From positions 1-52,658 of the IMG/VR virus record IMGVR_UViG_3300022866_000011: a stretch of DNA of 52,658 nt; one strand, written 5' to 3'. The DNA is from a virus. The position numbers and the translations under genes are program-made. The stretch's first letter is position 1; every line of letters starts with the position of its first letter. The notes below the pieces were generated by a model. That model did not search any database and was not told where the DNA came from. It saw only the letters and a program-made list of their open reading frames with translations. This document shows, one piece after another, positions 44,301-50,511 of this stretch.

Positions 44301-45422
44301 CACCCCGGCAACTTCCGCCGCCCTGCCATTAGCAATGACGGTATCCGCCACCTTAAAACCATAGTCCTGCTGGATCCGATCAATCTCCTTCAGAATAGGG
44401 TCATCCTTCGCAGACCGGCCCAACTTCTTCAAAACCGCCAGACGCTCGCCGCGCAAATCGGCATAATCCTCCAGCTTCGACTCGGCCACCCACACATCGC
44501 GCTCACTCTTCAGAGCCTCCATGCGTGCAGCACTGGCGCCAATACCCACCGCACCAGTTGACCAAGCAGACTCCAACTCACCGATCCCAGAAGTAATCTC
44601 CGTTGATTCGCTGTCAATTTTTTCGACCTGGGCCTGTAATCTCTTCGCCTCTGGGCTTAACCCCCTTGAAAACATCCCACCATCCGACCATTTACCCTGA
44701 GCTTTTAATTCCTGCTCTTGCTCACCCAGAGCCATGCGTTCCGCCCCCAACTGACTGATCCGCCCCTGTGCGTCTGCGATTTTCACATCGCTGGTTTCCT
44801 TTTCCTGATCAAGCAGCATGATCTGCCTATTGAGGGGAGCCAAAGCCGCCTTCTGAGCGTCACCTCGCCACGCTTTCCGGGCTTTTCGCGCCGAAATTGC
44901 GACGTCCGGATTTTTGGAACCGATTAAATCATCAACATGCCCAGCGTTTTCCTGCCCAGACTCTCCAAAATCATAGTAAAGATTCGGATCCTCCGCGTCT
45001 GCACCACGAACCATCGGAACCGCCTTGTGCTCTGTCTTGCCGCTCGTGCTCCGACGCCCCAGCGCCCACGAACCATCCTCGCGCTTGGTTTTCTTCCAAT
45101 CGCCAGTCTTGTAGACCACTCCACCAGCCTCGTCACGATTCGGCCGCAGGATACCATCCTCACCCTTATAAAAATCAATTCCCTTCTGCCGAAACTGATC
45201 CTCCAGCTTCGCCATATTCGCGGTTTTGGTCGCCTTGGCTCGATCCGCCTCGCGCCGAACCCTTGCCGGATTACCAGCCGGCAAATCGTTTACCTTGTAA
45301 CCACGCTGGCTAAAATCGCTGATATTCTCGCCAACCGGCTTCCTTGTTCCTCTTCCCGCGAACATACTAGGAGCACCACCACCAAGACGGTTCTCATCTT
45401 CTAATTGATCGTTTAAAGGCAT
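32310..45422 (-). CDS. Giant polyvalent virion protein, 4370 aa, with embedded sigma-like module
   Basis: Modules in order (approximate residues): coiled coil 180-340; Ala/Gly-rich hydrophobic stretches 450-760; EEGAH segment near 1026; ParB-like fold with DGHHQW near 1340; DdrB-ParB-like region 1420-1800; ADP-ribosyltransferase of the polyvalent type 1860-2070 (FKRWFGKSSVVDANGAPRVVYHGT); sigma-70-like module 2200-2430; polyvalent-protein kinase 2640-2810 (EDLHDENVV); D12-class adenine methyltransferase 2850-3150 (GAGFYGN, DPGY); C-terminal LPD38-like region from about 3780 (INSILSGPLTQGANVVGN). LKSGRS-type peptides recur near 1853, 2090, 2433, 2545 and 2814. Such proteins are thought to be ejected with phage DNA. 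It lies between terminase and portal. Confidence 0.85.
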   Translation of the reverse strand: MPLNDQLEDENRLGGGAPSMFAGRGTRKPVGENISDFSQRGYKVNDLPAGNPARVRREADRAKATKTANMAKLEDQFRQKGIDFYKGEDGILRPNRDEAGGVVYKTGDWKKTKREDGSWALGRRSTSGKTEHKAVPMVRGADAEDPNLYYDFGESGQENAGHVDDLIGSKNPDVAISARKARKAWRGDAQKAALAPLNRQIMLLDQEKETSDVKIADAQGRISQLGAERMALGEQEQELKAQGKWSDGGMFSRGLSPEAKRLQAQVEKIDSESTEITSGIGELESAWSTGAVGIGASAARMEALKSERDVWVAESKLEDYADLRGERLAVLKKLGRSAKDDPILKEIDRIQQDYGFKVADTVIANGRAAEVAGVPESFEAPVKQGKPAAQPEKDPTFTGEVGRRAGDLVASFGRGSNAILKMAGDLYGLTTGNMDNVVSEFGDHGMDYWGAKVSAGLKKGEAERKDAIDSVDGWFGKALAYVKSTVASPELFTNALAEQLPNLAGAGGAAALTGKAATKLLLKTAAGKASKRLAAAVAVGSQVGVGAALQGGDVGGDGYDEAVVALHEMSDEAAMGLPEIAAAVESGESIEDAKLALALSIGRRSGAIAFGVSMLAQGVPQMIPGLGTLEKVLAGKAGAAGVAGRLAGAGVTAATEALSEAAEEGLGRVGLNSQVQRIDPDRKLSEGVGEAVGQAVVVGGGLGGGGALIAAGPKTEAGIAVESAPVNRAKVLSMIDDPGSRAAIELVGGADKVKAFLAEYDAAGGQDETAAQELAKLSGWLEVNRQAVDQVEAMQDFDPQFDPESDPVQVETETAKLKDSNRDAARGLLRIANGLNVNQLPEAEQAALTVVGERIGTEMVKDEEGFQVITDKARAWMIEGVSSAESLMPRTEAEVSQLIARAKEQGTQSEQAAQPEVSEKSTETAVPRETQKVEAIPPGQFLEAVNRVSKGGTPEQKLTVARRAAENVNKALGTLGATFPSMRVVQEELGSGGLAVDSDGTLLVSIGDIVAEGNDQAILDPDRMVALAVEEGAHIISQRMEEAGRWNATEAWDSLSSQERYTFKRIYEPGASGPVSDRAMAHEAVRMLVQGRMQVRQDGRLVINGQLSEERASEKLISFIRDALTALRSWIMDSATGDSEGMGDMKLIADEIGAQLEQINGTDSVLYGRYQERDGNGNPDQGAGSTPSDPGETAPVSSDTTSAEAGDTATAAPDTTSQSPDNREPDSLGVSDQDSGLAAAEPSNSEALTGEKVNRLWSAFAADSGTLGIPRSDMPQVKAENRGALVQFLKARGIESAEDNILPGSLKPTQAEFSPAKVKKAEGFKGGDRAILVSSDGHVVDGHHQWLSKVNVSPDETIRVIRLDAPIEAVLAGVKEFPSSDTEGGARSVEAAGDQSFGGAAEGATGPRAQLTTDANGSLDVASVAALAGELGVSPEQIGRLEKVTHKGKNFWTVNVLSGADQFPSSHTPDGIVRNGYPDALQPRDRAGDIYVSQQRQIAANPNMDEEMLAGTTAQGLPIVAFVSGQAVTVMGNGRANGKSLMYDDSSLSDVAGKFQEDLGAVARSKGISAEVVDLVENPVLVRVAITSMPVEDLREASEDSNQFAGAATNTVEQARQDSDRLSPEVISFYNPDFDISAGRNLPFRQEFVSSVIKDTSANISDTDLNRRIEAAMFAKAYSGSPEGAAAFGRLVNEDDAGVRGLIGAMMKVAPKVAAMNTAIEDGALHPIGISADIARAVQDIAQTLRDKPSSQSVEAALDALVNQQELGAISERSELQEAMLQWLVENRRKGGKIAEVLNNYVTLVYGQGDPKQEAMFAIEPATPAQIWKQATEMGADEILASARSLSARRIGAVLKSGRSEQTETPAFKRWFGKSSVVDANGAPRVVYHGTGADENFSVFRSGDGFGMHFGTAGQATDRLDSVISSGRIREKGTRVLPVYLNIKNPVRLEDYGSWDLDSGLEDQLDRLFGDKTVRAFGVKTEADVIRFLKGEGHDGVVYKNEGESGGAGVTRKALVDAKEKVAELMGKKVPFYYVPDEVQATQEFKDLEDAQTAHRRFLMGNQEDSFIAFDQTQIKSAIGNRGTFDANDPSILKSGRSGSDDTLDFFGQLGLNDEAKIYADNLPPAVANSAGGVLSLMAKEIPEMRGHSGAIAAAKSIAERAKSPTKASENDKLENVAEDAKTEENPETEASAVRAVPIPTQDKVRKHELRFGSDVDLAPEQLFEKYRPAAERMAATRFNNTPGVGLEDLMQQARLLLWEAASGVSAFTQKEGNKKFADYGVGKEGTARSFWQFAGNLMRRRLSTMFATNVKRVSLEVSTDAGAGGASGESFSSDDSNDGGGGTILDTLESGSDVATEVGEQERQTTAAQIVNEALAIMDYKRATALRVYMKDGQLSDVQEALGLNSVQSAHYNLQIAMKQLRKILDGRGVSADILRSGKASYPPVPDDLLRLSDRAAWERQVLQWAKEVPDVVAFQAGGRPNNALFTSRNSREGEHPWRVTWILFEGSDDKKVGSSMRAVNHVHFPKREEAFGYALSLGTPDPDLLFSGRSVPRNPLGQQIEAEQLRVAAGTDLTRGVKSTDEDVVSKDKGRKRTQSFGDPFDGSSAEVAAEASRVASGSTSAVRDAGRQTPSETQKVKNRQSDALRKWAQENGAMIDSDQFEKQWKEGGEVGGEEHQVIMGTDGLTVTKRNFVDDSFGGATVLPFHLGYDEFFDRVQIHNLLFEETGPRLLGFTETSEGLIAPVLSQAYVIVRRGATRAETEEAMELEGFRRINADNYRRGEVLVEDLHDENVVIDNFGKIQFIDPVIYIRPETLKSGRSDLFNDQNTEGDGDNVAVPEVTPVQKAKLQNTLLFPFLGNKSAISGKLAGVILSGAEGVKLVGDLMAGAGFYGNVLARLGHRGIPRVHNEWNALRFATFAAIKNDVEGVIKAHDKWQDLFDQIDIDTPANGRPENLRLQEVYPKIDAVARETIKGLLPDNAAALAELGPIVLPQTADVAGLYLALQNISAGGISLELEFHKRKPKKDDDPNTVALPGLGADEQAVKIGTLKPILTKMGERAIFRSGESYNKLLREYSENMALTEVEQGDGYKKLVDRAGPDTFFMLDPGYSGDSSNYATPLEAQTGRIAFQQLLSGPVLDAWKKGSKLMITNNWDSETVLHLQRLGFTVLKETRRSDKPELVAFNYDPKTGKLYDLEGKARAAVEARGLQSVEARADESVEPVDKISSVRREEPASKRKRDRADEQQAAEPVAGGATETPPADVPQGRSDGGRRLEAGTNAERAALDDQAAVTEGLAALRRRVPSSIKEIVANQNFEQNGRKIQGRPDLANPAEDSESRSVVDAVDEAMKPGRERETVEMWDKAAQERLDKDRVGYVRELIDRANDGRGFDDPVQTRAAQMIVNDLVQDAVSSGDAQKMKDAQAVVLAYRVTGTEQGRALAARRDPHKTPEERFSEFIASSLFLPKASVRKNLSDSWSASAKAREVDRLRNKIADLEAAKLGTVVGAPGTPGQDKTLANMRLKLGEAMQRSSQQEIAKKAVDGRMAKVEAAFRKMGITLDHIFNGEAYLKLRGNKLVDSAMNKAGYDAKKKRVVGLIRRGWSDSDVARRTDQNVSAVVKVRSEIIAATRARLETLGDAALDPDKLDAATLGSARADLKSGTSGGLSAAERQKRIDLMLSRMGLIENKEAVIRTEKAQAKRRRRSNAKPKRKATPFPANAKPGSVEFPAGADGQRPDDFGNTQLGLGEDADMAPPVFDISDPAQVAQVARTIQIADSGAFDMLFEFWINSILSGPLTQGANVVGNSFNTVWDMGVKRMGEAILNAAVKDPTAPQLGEFKWMLKGMNKSLAGAWAAAVNTWATEQNIYTSSILNSQLEINPVFDKAGGIKAAIPGKTGRVVRLPGRLLMATDAFFKAAIARTHVAAEAYRLGKSSKKKGAALVSFIEAEIDTPGSESWRKALLLANELTFQDDHDGTRMGKWMTYLSKARELEVPGGIKPLRFVMPFIRTPWNIFQQGIRQSPVGAVAFAARIGSAGLYRIKDGRPVAVSYPTPLLIKHTVEQVLAWSMAGLLYGAAAGDDDDEDKQFLITGSLPSDRISQRNLDRRVGLAPYAIRFGGAQVSYSRIEPLATMLGLGVDMLSRLKSGESGFESFGAFMSALGDSVDSKTFLRGWSDLAGAMSGESRFTSFVASQLSTLIPNLFRQPVRQLDGVYREREHGLFAEVVQNVYGPAGSPKIDPYGEEVERRGGSLWRMLVPIEVGKIPELNRVDQLLLNYRQTADDPQSWAPSNLQKSITVNGERRTLSGKVLEEYSRRSGKMAARLLQSVSLNVSRPTSQDVEKIRRAFTLARANVRRDMFFGTSADRFADQN
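38120..38770 (-). other. Sigma-70-like module inside the giant protein
   Basis: Residues about 2219-2300 read like sigma region 2: LFEKYRPAAERMAATRF, then GLEDLMQQARLLLWEAAS, KFADYGV and FWQFAGNLMRRRLSTMF. A flexible acidic linker (DDSNDGGGG) follows. Residues about 2384-2424 read like region 4: TALRVYMKDGQLSDVQEALGL, then NSVQSAHYNLQIAMKQLRKIL, a helix-turn-helix. The order and spacing are those of an ECF-type sigma factor. LKSGRS and LRSGKA peptides bound it. Confidence 0.65.
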
Positions 45423-45431
45423 AATCTGATT

Positions 45432-46625
45432 TTAGCGACTCGCGCCGCCTGAAGGTTGCGTAGTGAAGGCGTCCTTCTGTTGCTGCAGACCGAGTAGTTC
45501 TAACCTTAATTTCTTCAAGAGAGGATCGGTGCGCCCATTCGAAAAGTATGACCCACGGCTTTTCTCCCGTGCATTAATTCTTTCCCGCAAATCTGACATT
45601 TTAAAGTCCACCGATTCCGGCGTAACGTTCTCGGTTAACGGCTCCGGTCCAGACTTCATAAAGCTATCAGCAATCCCAGAAATTAACCGGTTTGTTGCGC
45701 CACCACCCGGACCACCCAGAGGATGTCCTGTGCCGGCAAATCCACCGCTGGGTGCCTTTGGCACAAACTCACTAGACGGCCCACCCTCCATCCTTTGAAA
45801 AGGAGACGGGCGCATCGATTGCGGCGAACGAAACGCCGAGTTCGACTCCGCCTCATCCATTGGGACCGGCGTCACCGGCGAAGCCTTCTGAACAAACGGA
45901 TCACTTGGGCTTGAAAAAACAGAACCGCCCTCCGCAGACATAAACGGACTCGTTGGCTGCAAAGATGGCCCCGGTTCAGACGCTTTAGTAGGCGCAACCG
46001 GCTGTGCAGACTCAACAGGCGCGGCAGGCGGCGCGGCAGGACCAGAAGAAACACCAGATGGTCCCTTTGTCACCGTCTCCCCATTGCGATCCTCGTATTG
46101 AACCGTCCCCTTGGGTAAAGAACTCCCACGCTCTACGCTCGCGCCCCTGTCTTTCTCCGCCTGGGTCAGTTGCATCGGAGTCCTAAGCACTTCAAACCCA
46201 CGGCGATCCCCCGAAGCAAACCTTTCAAACGCCATGCGTCCACGCGCCATGTCCTGGCTGAACCTTTGCGGAGCCGGAGCCGCCGCAGATTGACTACCAC
46301 CCACTGGATCAACAAATAATGCACCCTTAACCGCACCTCCCGCTTTTGCGGCCTGCTCCTCAGTATGCTTGCGCCGAGCCAGCGCTTGGACATCACCCGC
46401 GCTCAAAGCGTAACCACCAGCAGAACGCATATTAGCCTGCGCAAGGTCACCCCTCGGAGGATCAAGCACCGCACCTCCAAGCGGATCAGCCTGACGCCGC
46501 GCTTGAAAAGATGGTGCTCGTTCTACAATATCCGTCGACGCTCGTGCTGGAGACATTACTGCAGCCTGTTTCCTTTTTTGTTCTTCTTCTTCTTCTTGCT
46601 GAGAGAGGCGAGGCAAAGGGATCAT
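45432..46625 (-). CDS. Disordered Pro/Ser/Ala-rich virion protein, 397 aa
   Basis: The protein is largely low-complexity (Pro, Ser, Ala, Gly), with a Glu-rich start (QQEEEEEQKRKQ) and a charged helical C-terminus (MSDLRERINAREKSRG, LLKKLRLELLGLQQQKDAF). No fold is recognised. Its place between terminase and the giant protein suggests an internal head or ejection protein, perhaps a partner of the giant protein. Confidence 0.55.
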   Translation of the reverse strand: MIPLPRLSQQEEEEEQKRKQAAVMSPARASTDIVERAPSFQARRQADPLGGAVLDPPRGDLAQANMRSAGGYALSAGDVQALARRKHTEEQAAKAGGAVKGALFVDPVGGSQSAAAPAPQRFSQDMARGRMAFERFASGDRRGFEVLRTPMQLTQAEKDRGASVERGSSLPKGTVQYEDRNGETVTKGPSGVSSGPAAPPAAPVESAQPVAPTKASEPGPSLQPTSPFMSAEGGSVFSSPSDPFVQKASPVTPVPMDEAESNSAFRSPQSMRPSPFQRMEGGPSSEFVPKAPSGGFAGTGHPLGGPGGGATNRLISGIADSFMKSGPEPLTENVTPESVDFKMSDLRERINAREKSRGSYFSNGRTDPLLKKLRLELLGLQQQKDAFTTQPSGGASR

Positions 46626-46697
46626 GGCGGGAGATTTCGAGTTGTTCCGGTTTTATCGTGCCGGACATCCGCCTCGGGCCACGCGTATATTTAACCA

Positions 46698-46727
46698 ATT
46701 ACCACGACTACGTTGCTCTCGTGTCAA
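46698..46727 (-). promoter_or_regulatory. Candidate promoter for the giant-protein operon
   Basis: In the 119-base gap after the terminase gene, the minus strand carries a perfect TTGACA (46722-46727) followed after 18 bases by GGTAAT (46698-46703), a fair -10. The -35 lies beside the palindrome CAACGTTG (46725-46732), which shares half-sites with the 17-bp dyads. The transcript would begin about 70 bases upstream of the 46625 start. Confidence 0.45.
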
Positions 46728-46744
46728 CGTTGCACATAGCACAA

Positions 46745-48637
46745 CTAGGAATACTGCGCCCGCCCATGCCGGCCATTTTCGCTACCTTTAGCCATATCCA
46801 GATCAGGAGGAAGCCGTCGAGCTTCCACGAGCTTGCTGTATTCGGTGGCGCTGTTGATGCAGGACAAGCCGATCGCCAGACTCAAAACATCATCATCATG
46901 GTGGCCCTCTTCCGCCTCACTTCGCCCCGAATCTTTCACGATAAAAGACTCACACTCAGAGATTGCCTGATCGTCCCAAATATCAAACCCCTCACCATCG
47001 CGGCCATGTTCTCGAATTGCGCGTGCCAGTGTCTCGATCGCCATCTCGCGCGTGCCACCATTTGACGAAGACCCGGTAGTCTTCCAGCCCAGCTGGCCGG
47101 TCACGCGACCCTCGCGCTGGTTGTAAACCTGACGCTCGTAGATCATGGCACCGCGCAGCTTCAGCAACTCGACCAAACCGCGATCCGCATTGATTTCCGG
47201 CACGATCATACAGCCCCCGATTCCGCCGTAGTAAACAGCCAATCGCCAAACCTGCTCTTCCAAAATGTCCACATCCCACCGACACGGCGGACGCAACCGA
47301 GCCACCACCGCAGGAGGAACCCAACCACGGCCATGCTCGAAATATCCCTGTCGAAGCACAAAAACACCGTGGCAATCCGGGTCCATTCCCGTCACCTGAC
47401 TCGCCCCGGTCATCGTATCGGCACAAATAAGATAACGCCGGCCAACCCGAGGCTCTTCATAGCGGTAAAGCATCGCTTCCTCCCGACTCACTTCTCGCCA
47501 GACCGGACGCATGACTGCCGGATCCTGCACCTCGAGGACACCAGGACGCGGAGTTTTAACCCGCTTGCGTTGATAATTCAACCCGGCCGCGTTAAAACGA
47601 CGTCGACCAGAACGAAGGAACGCCTTCTCCCACGACTCCGGGTAATCCTGATTGAACACCTCAACGTCCTTGTCGCACTCGTTATCGATCGACCAACGGC
47701 GCCAAGACAACTGCTCCCACGCGGTAAACGGTCCCGTTTTCTTGCCACCTGGCCCCATGATCGAATCCGAGCAACTCTTACCGATACGCATCACGCCCTT
47801 CTCGTCCCGATACCCGAACTCGTTCAATAAATCCTTCTCGCCGCGGTAACGCTCATCCTCGTCCAGTGTGTCCTCAATCGCCAGTTGCGCCTTAATCTTC
47901 AGCTTCGTCGCCGAGTCGTGAAACTCGAACCACGGTGCGAACACCCGCACAAAGTCACCCGGAGACAGCTCGCCACCGGCAAGGAACTCGTCGGCGTCCA
48001 TTCCAAGCAACCATCTGTCGTAAAAGTCACCTGATGCCCCCTTAGCCGTGGTCTCGAGGATGGCAAGCGTTCCGGCCAATGGGGGAACACACTTCAGCAG
48101 TCCCGCCATCACCTTCTTCGCGTCCTTCACTCCCTCACTAGCCCAACGAGCCACCTCAGTGCCCAGCAACGTCTGGAACGTCCCCGAACGGCCCGCCTCT
48201 CCATCACCCGCGGTCTCTTGAATCAACCGGCTCCCGTTAGACCATCGGCCAACCTCTGTATTGATCTCTCCCTCATTCCCCCAAGGGAAGGTGTCGAGCG
48301 TCTGATAATTGCGCATAATATCAAGCGCGTTCTGAGTCTGCGAATACTGAGCTCCGATCACACAGGCCGAGGTTCGCCGCTTCCGTAAATCGTGGTAAAT
48401 CTCCGCCGCCGAATAAGTCGTGCTCCCCTTCTGCCGTGGTTTCAGCGTGAGGATCCGACACGGTAGCTCGCGCGAATGACACTCACGCCGCACGTCCGCG
48501 ATCTTCGCCTGCAAGTAGTTTGCCACCGGTTCCGCCACCTCGCCTGCCTTGTTCACAATCCGGCCAAATGCCTCCCACCACGCTGCGGTATCCTCGCGAA
48601 ATATCTGCTGAAGTAGCGCCTCTTCGTTTTCTGCCAT
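46745..48637 (-). CDS. terL: Terminase large subunit, 630 aa
   Basis: This motor packages DNA into the head. The ATPase part shows a Walker A-like KPRQKGSTT (about residues 66-74), a common phage variant of the P-loop, then RTSACVIGAQYSQTQNALDIMR and ILETTAKG. The nuclease part shows ICADTMTG (first metal Asp), MIVPEINADRGLV and the final HHDDDVLSLAIGL. The length is typical. A candidate promoter overlaps a 17-bp dyad just upstream, and the start may be almost leaderless. No small subunit is recognised nearby. Confidence 0.88.
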   Translation of the reverse strand: MAENEEALLQQIFREDTAAWWEAFGRIVNKAGEVAEPVANYLQAKIADVRRECHSRELPCRILTLKPRQKGSTTYSAAEIYHDLRKRRTSACVIGAQYSQTQNALDIMRNYQTLDTFPWGNEGEINTEVGRWSNGSRLIQETAGDGEAGRSGTFQTLLGTEVARWASEGVKDAKKVMAGLLKCVPPLAGTLAILETTAKGASGDFYDRWLLGMDADEFLAGGELSPGDFVRVFAPWFEFHDSATKLKIKAQLAIEDTLDEDERYRGEKDLLNEFGYRDEKGVMRIGKSCSDSIMGPGGKKTGPFTAWEQLSWRRWSIDNECDKDVEVFNQDYPESWEKAFLRSGRRRFNAAGLNYQRKRVKTPRPGVLEVQDPAVMRPVWREVSREEAMLYRYEEPRVGRRYLICADTMTGASQVTGMDPDCHGVFVLRQGYFEHGRGWVPPAVVARLRPPCRWDVDILEEQVWRLAVYYGGIGGCMIVPEINADRGLVELLKLRGAMIYERQVYNQREGRVTGQLGWKTTGSSSNGGTREMAIETLARAIREHGRDGEGFDIWDDQAISECESFIVKDSGRSEAEEGHHDDDVLSLAIGLSCINSATEYSKLVEARRLPPDLDMAKGSENGRHGRAQYS

Positions 48638-48656
48638 TCGTTGTTTATCTTTCAGT

Positions 48657-48673
48657 GTTGATTCTGAATCAAC
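48657..48673. promoter_or_regulatory. 17-bp perfect dyad, site A: GTTGATTCTGAATCAAC
   Basis: This is the most perfect member: GTTGATTC-T-GAATCAAC, eight exact complementary pairs around one base. It lies between the terminase start (48637, minus) and the plus-strand genes. On the minus strand it provides TTGATT followed after 17 bases by GATAAA, a promoter whose start point would fall at or next to the terminase ATG. Confidence 0.65.
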
Positions 48674-48774
48674 TTTTTACTTGCCGACCTAGACCCATCC
48701 TTACATCGGTAAAAGCGCGATCGACGTGTGCGCGTCTTAACCACTTTTCTACCTTCACGGGAGAAATCATCAGG

Positions 48775-48814
48775 AGGCCCGAGCTGCGCACACGGCTCGG
48801 GCCTCTCTGTTTTT
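48775..48814 (+). terminator. Intrinsic terminator in the leader before the HAD gene
   Basis: A perfect 10-bp stem (AGGCCCGAGC with GCTCGGGCCT, 10-base loop) is followed by CTCTGTTTTT. It stands about 100 bases after dyad A and 33 bases before the start of the HAD-like gene. It would end transcripts before that gene unless antitermination occurs, or it may end a small RNA. Confidence 0.8.
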
Positions 48815-48846
48815 ACGGCAGGGAGAACAAAAAACCTCTCTACTTT

Positions 48847-49281
48847 ATGGCAAAAACAACCCCTCCCAATCTTCCACGAGGATGGATCGGCGTCGACCTA
48901 GACGCGACCCTAGCCCACTACGACCACTGGCGAGGTATCGACCACATCGGTAAACCCATCCCTGCGATGGTCGAACGAGTCCAAGGGTGGATAGCCCAAG
49001 GCATAAACGTCAGGATCATGACGGCCCGCGTTTACCCACTGCCCGTCACTCACACCTGCGACGGCATCAACCTCAATAGCGCAAATTTAACTGACCGAGA
49101 AAAAGAGGCATACAAGGCGGCCCACTTTATCTTTCTGTGGTGCGAGGAACACATTGGCGATCGCCTCCCAGTAACCTGCCAAAAAGACCTCTCGATGGTC
49201 AGCCTATGGGACGACCGAGCAGTGCAAGTCGAACCGAACACCGGACGACGCATCGACGGACTAGGCAACCAACCCACCTGA
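48847..49281 (+). CDS. HAD-like phosphatase, 144 aa
   Basis: The start is set at ATG 48847 after the leader terminator. Motif I is GVDLDATL with the catalytic Asp pair at 17 and 19. Motif II is RIMTARV, and the last acidic motif is VSLWDDRAVQV. This is the standard order for a small phage HAD-family phosphatase, which probably acts on a small phosphorylated compound or nucleic-acid end. It heads the rightward cluster of small metabolic genes. Confidence 0.75.
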   Translation: MAKTTPPNLPRGWIGVDLDATLAHYDHWRGIDHIGKPIPAMVERVQGWIAQGINVRIMTARVYPLPVTHTCDGINLNSANLTDREKEAYKAAHFIFLWCEEHIGDRLPVTCQKDLSMVSLWDDRAVQVEPNTGRRIDGLGNQPT

Positions 49282-49284
49282 ACG

Positions 49285-49815
49285 ATGAACCTCCCAGACA
49301 AAGACGGCTGGCAAGTTGTCAGCTTCGCTGCCGACTGCGGAATTGATCCCGCCGATGGCGAATTTAATCCCAACTGCTCCATATGCGGAGACGAATACAC
49401 CAACTGCAACTGCCCCGGCCCCGGCCCCACCCAAGACGGATACGAATACAAGTTGGTCGATGACGTCATGATGGCGCGGAATCTGGAATCTAGACTCAAG
49501 GCGCTCGCCAAAACAGCCAAGTCCACCGGTAACCTTGCCCTTCAAACCGACACAGGACTGTGCCTCGCCGTTTGCTCACAAGAGCCAAACACAATCTACG
49601 AATACGCCCTCCACGAAATGGGGATACGCACGACGATCAACATCACCGATGATGCCCTATACATCGCCACAAAAGAGCAGCACGGAACCAACGCCATCAC
49701 CCGAGCCATACGCGGCTCATTTTCCTACGTGATGGCCTCCAACAGCACCGGCAAACAGGCGATCAAAATCTACATCCCCAAACTATTCAACCACCCCAAA
49801 TCCATAGAACCATGA
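49285..49815 (+). CDS. Hypothetical zinc-knuckle-like protein, 176 aa
   Basis: The cysteine cluster CSICGDEYTNCNCPGPGPTQDGYEY (about residues 31-55) is a small zinc-binding pattern seen in phage proteins of unknown function. The rest is mixed alpha/beta (NLALQTDTGLCLAVCSQEPN...). It overlaps the next gene by four bases. Confidence 0.6.
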   Translation: MNLPDKDGWQVVSFAADCGIDPADGEFNPNCSICGDEYTNCNCPGPGPTQDGYEYKLVDDVMMARNLESRLKALAKTAKSTGNLALQTDTGLCLAVCSQEPNTIYEYALHEMGIRTTINITDDALYIATKEQHGTNAITRAIRGSFSYVMASNSTGKQAIKIYIPKLFNHPKSIEP

Positions 49816-50507
49816 AGCTAACCAAACAAGAAATTATCCGGATCAAAATAGGCACCCAAGCCGGATGGACCCGCATAGTCGAACGACATCACTCGAACAT
49901 AGATGCAAAGCTCTACTATAAATCTCCAGAAGGAGACTTCTTCTCGGCAGACGAACTCCACGCATACGGCGAAGAAAAAGTCATGGAAACACCCACCAAT
50001 CCCGAAGATTGGATGCCCGAAGCGCGCCAAATCGCCGCGCTATGCTGGTGCGACAAAGAGACCAAGTTGATTGAAATGGACAGCGTCCTCGCCGAAGCCG
50101 TCGCAAAACGAATCGCTAACTGGATGGAAGAAGCCGCATGCGCCCACCGCAACAGCAGCTACTATCGCGGCCTAATCAATCAATGCGGGATAACGATCGG
50201 CAAAGAAGCCCACGTATCCGACGACGGATCCATCCAACAAGACGTGCTCTGCGCGAAAGTGCCCGAACTCGTCCAGAAGCTGCAGAACAACCACGCCCAG
50301 CTTCAATACTCACTCGGTGTCCTTGAAGAAGCACTCACTGGACTGATGGTAAGCAACGAAGGAGACATTGGCTGCGCAACGGACGAAGAACTGATGAAAG
50401 CTATAGAATTCGGTCCGAATTCCATCATACGAACCCAAGCCAACGCCGTGCTAGTTGCCCGATACGCCATACGCACGGTCGGCCACCTTTTACCCAAGAA
50501 GGACTAA
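49812..50507 (+). CDS. Conserved phage protein, 231 aa
   Basis: The segment SYYRGLINQCGITIGKEAHVSDDGSIQQDVLCAKVPELV is a recurring phage pattern (YYRGL...G-K-A-x-x-SDDGS-x-x-DVL-x-KVPELV) of unknown function. An N-terminal domain of about 70 residues and a helical C-terminus flank it. Confidence 0.6.
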   Translation: MKLTKQEIIRIKIGTQAGWTRIVERHHSNIDAKLYYKSPEGDFFSADELHAYGEEKVMETPTNPEDWMPEARQIAALCWCDKETKLIEMDSVLAEAVAKRIANWMEEAACAHRNSSYYRGLINQCGITIGKEAHVSDDGSIQQDVLCAKVPELVQKLQNNHAQLQYSLGVLEEALTGLMVSNEGDIGCATDEELMKAIEFGPNSIIRTQANAVLVARYAIRTVGHLLPKKD

Positions 50508-50511
50508 ACCA

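Noticed and set aside
32310-45422. An N4-type virion RNA polymerase in the giant protein
   Set aside because: I could not see the conserved T7-like polymerase motifs; the only transcription-related segment seen is the sigma-like module.
12019-48673. The dyads as host LexA (SOS) boxes
   Set aside because: My memory of the Verrucomicrobiota LexA motif is a TGTTC-N4-GAACA type, which these sites do not match; no cleavable repressor motif is present either.
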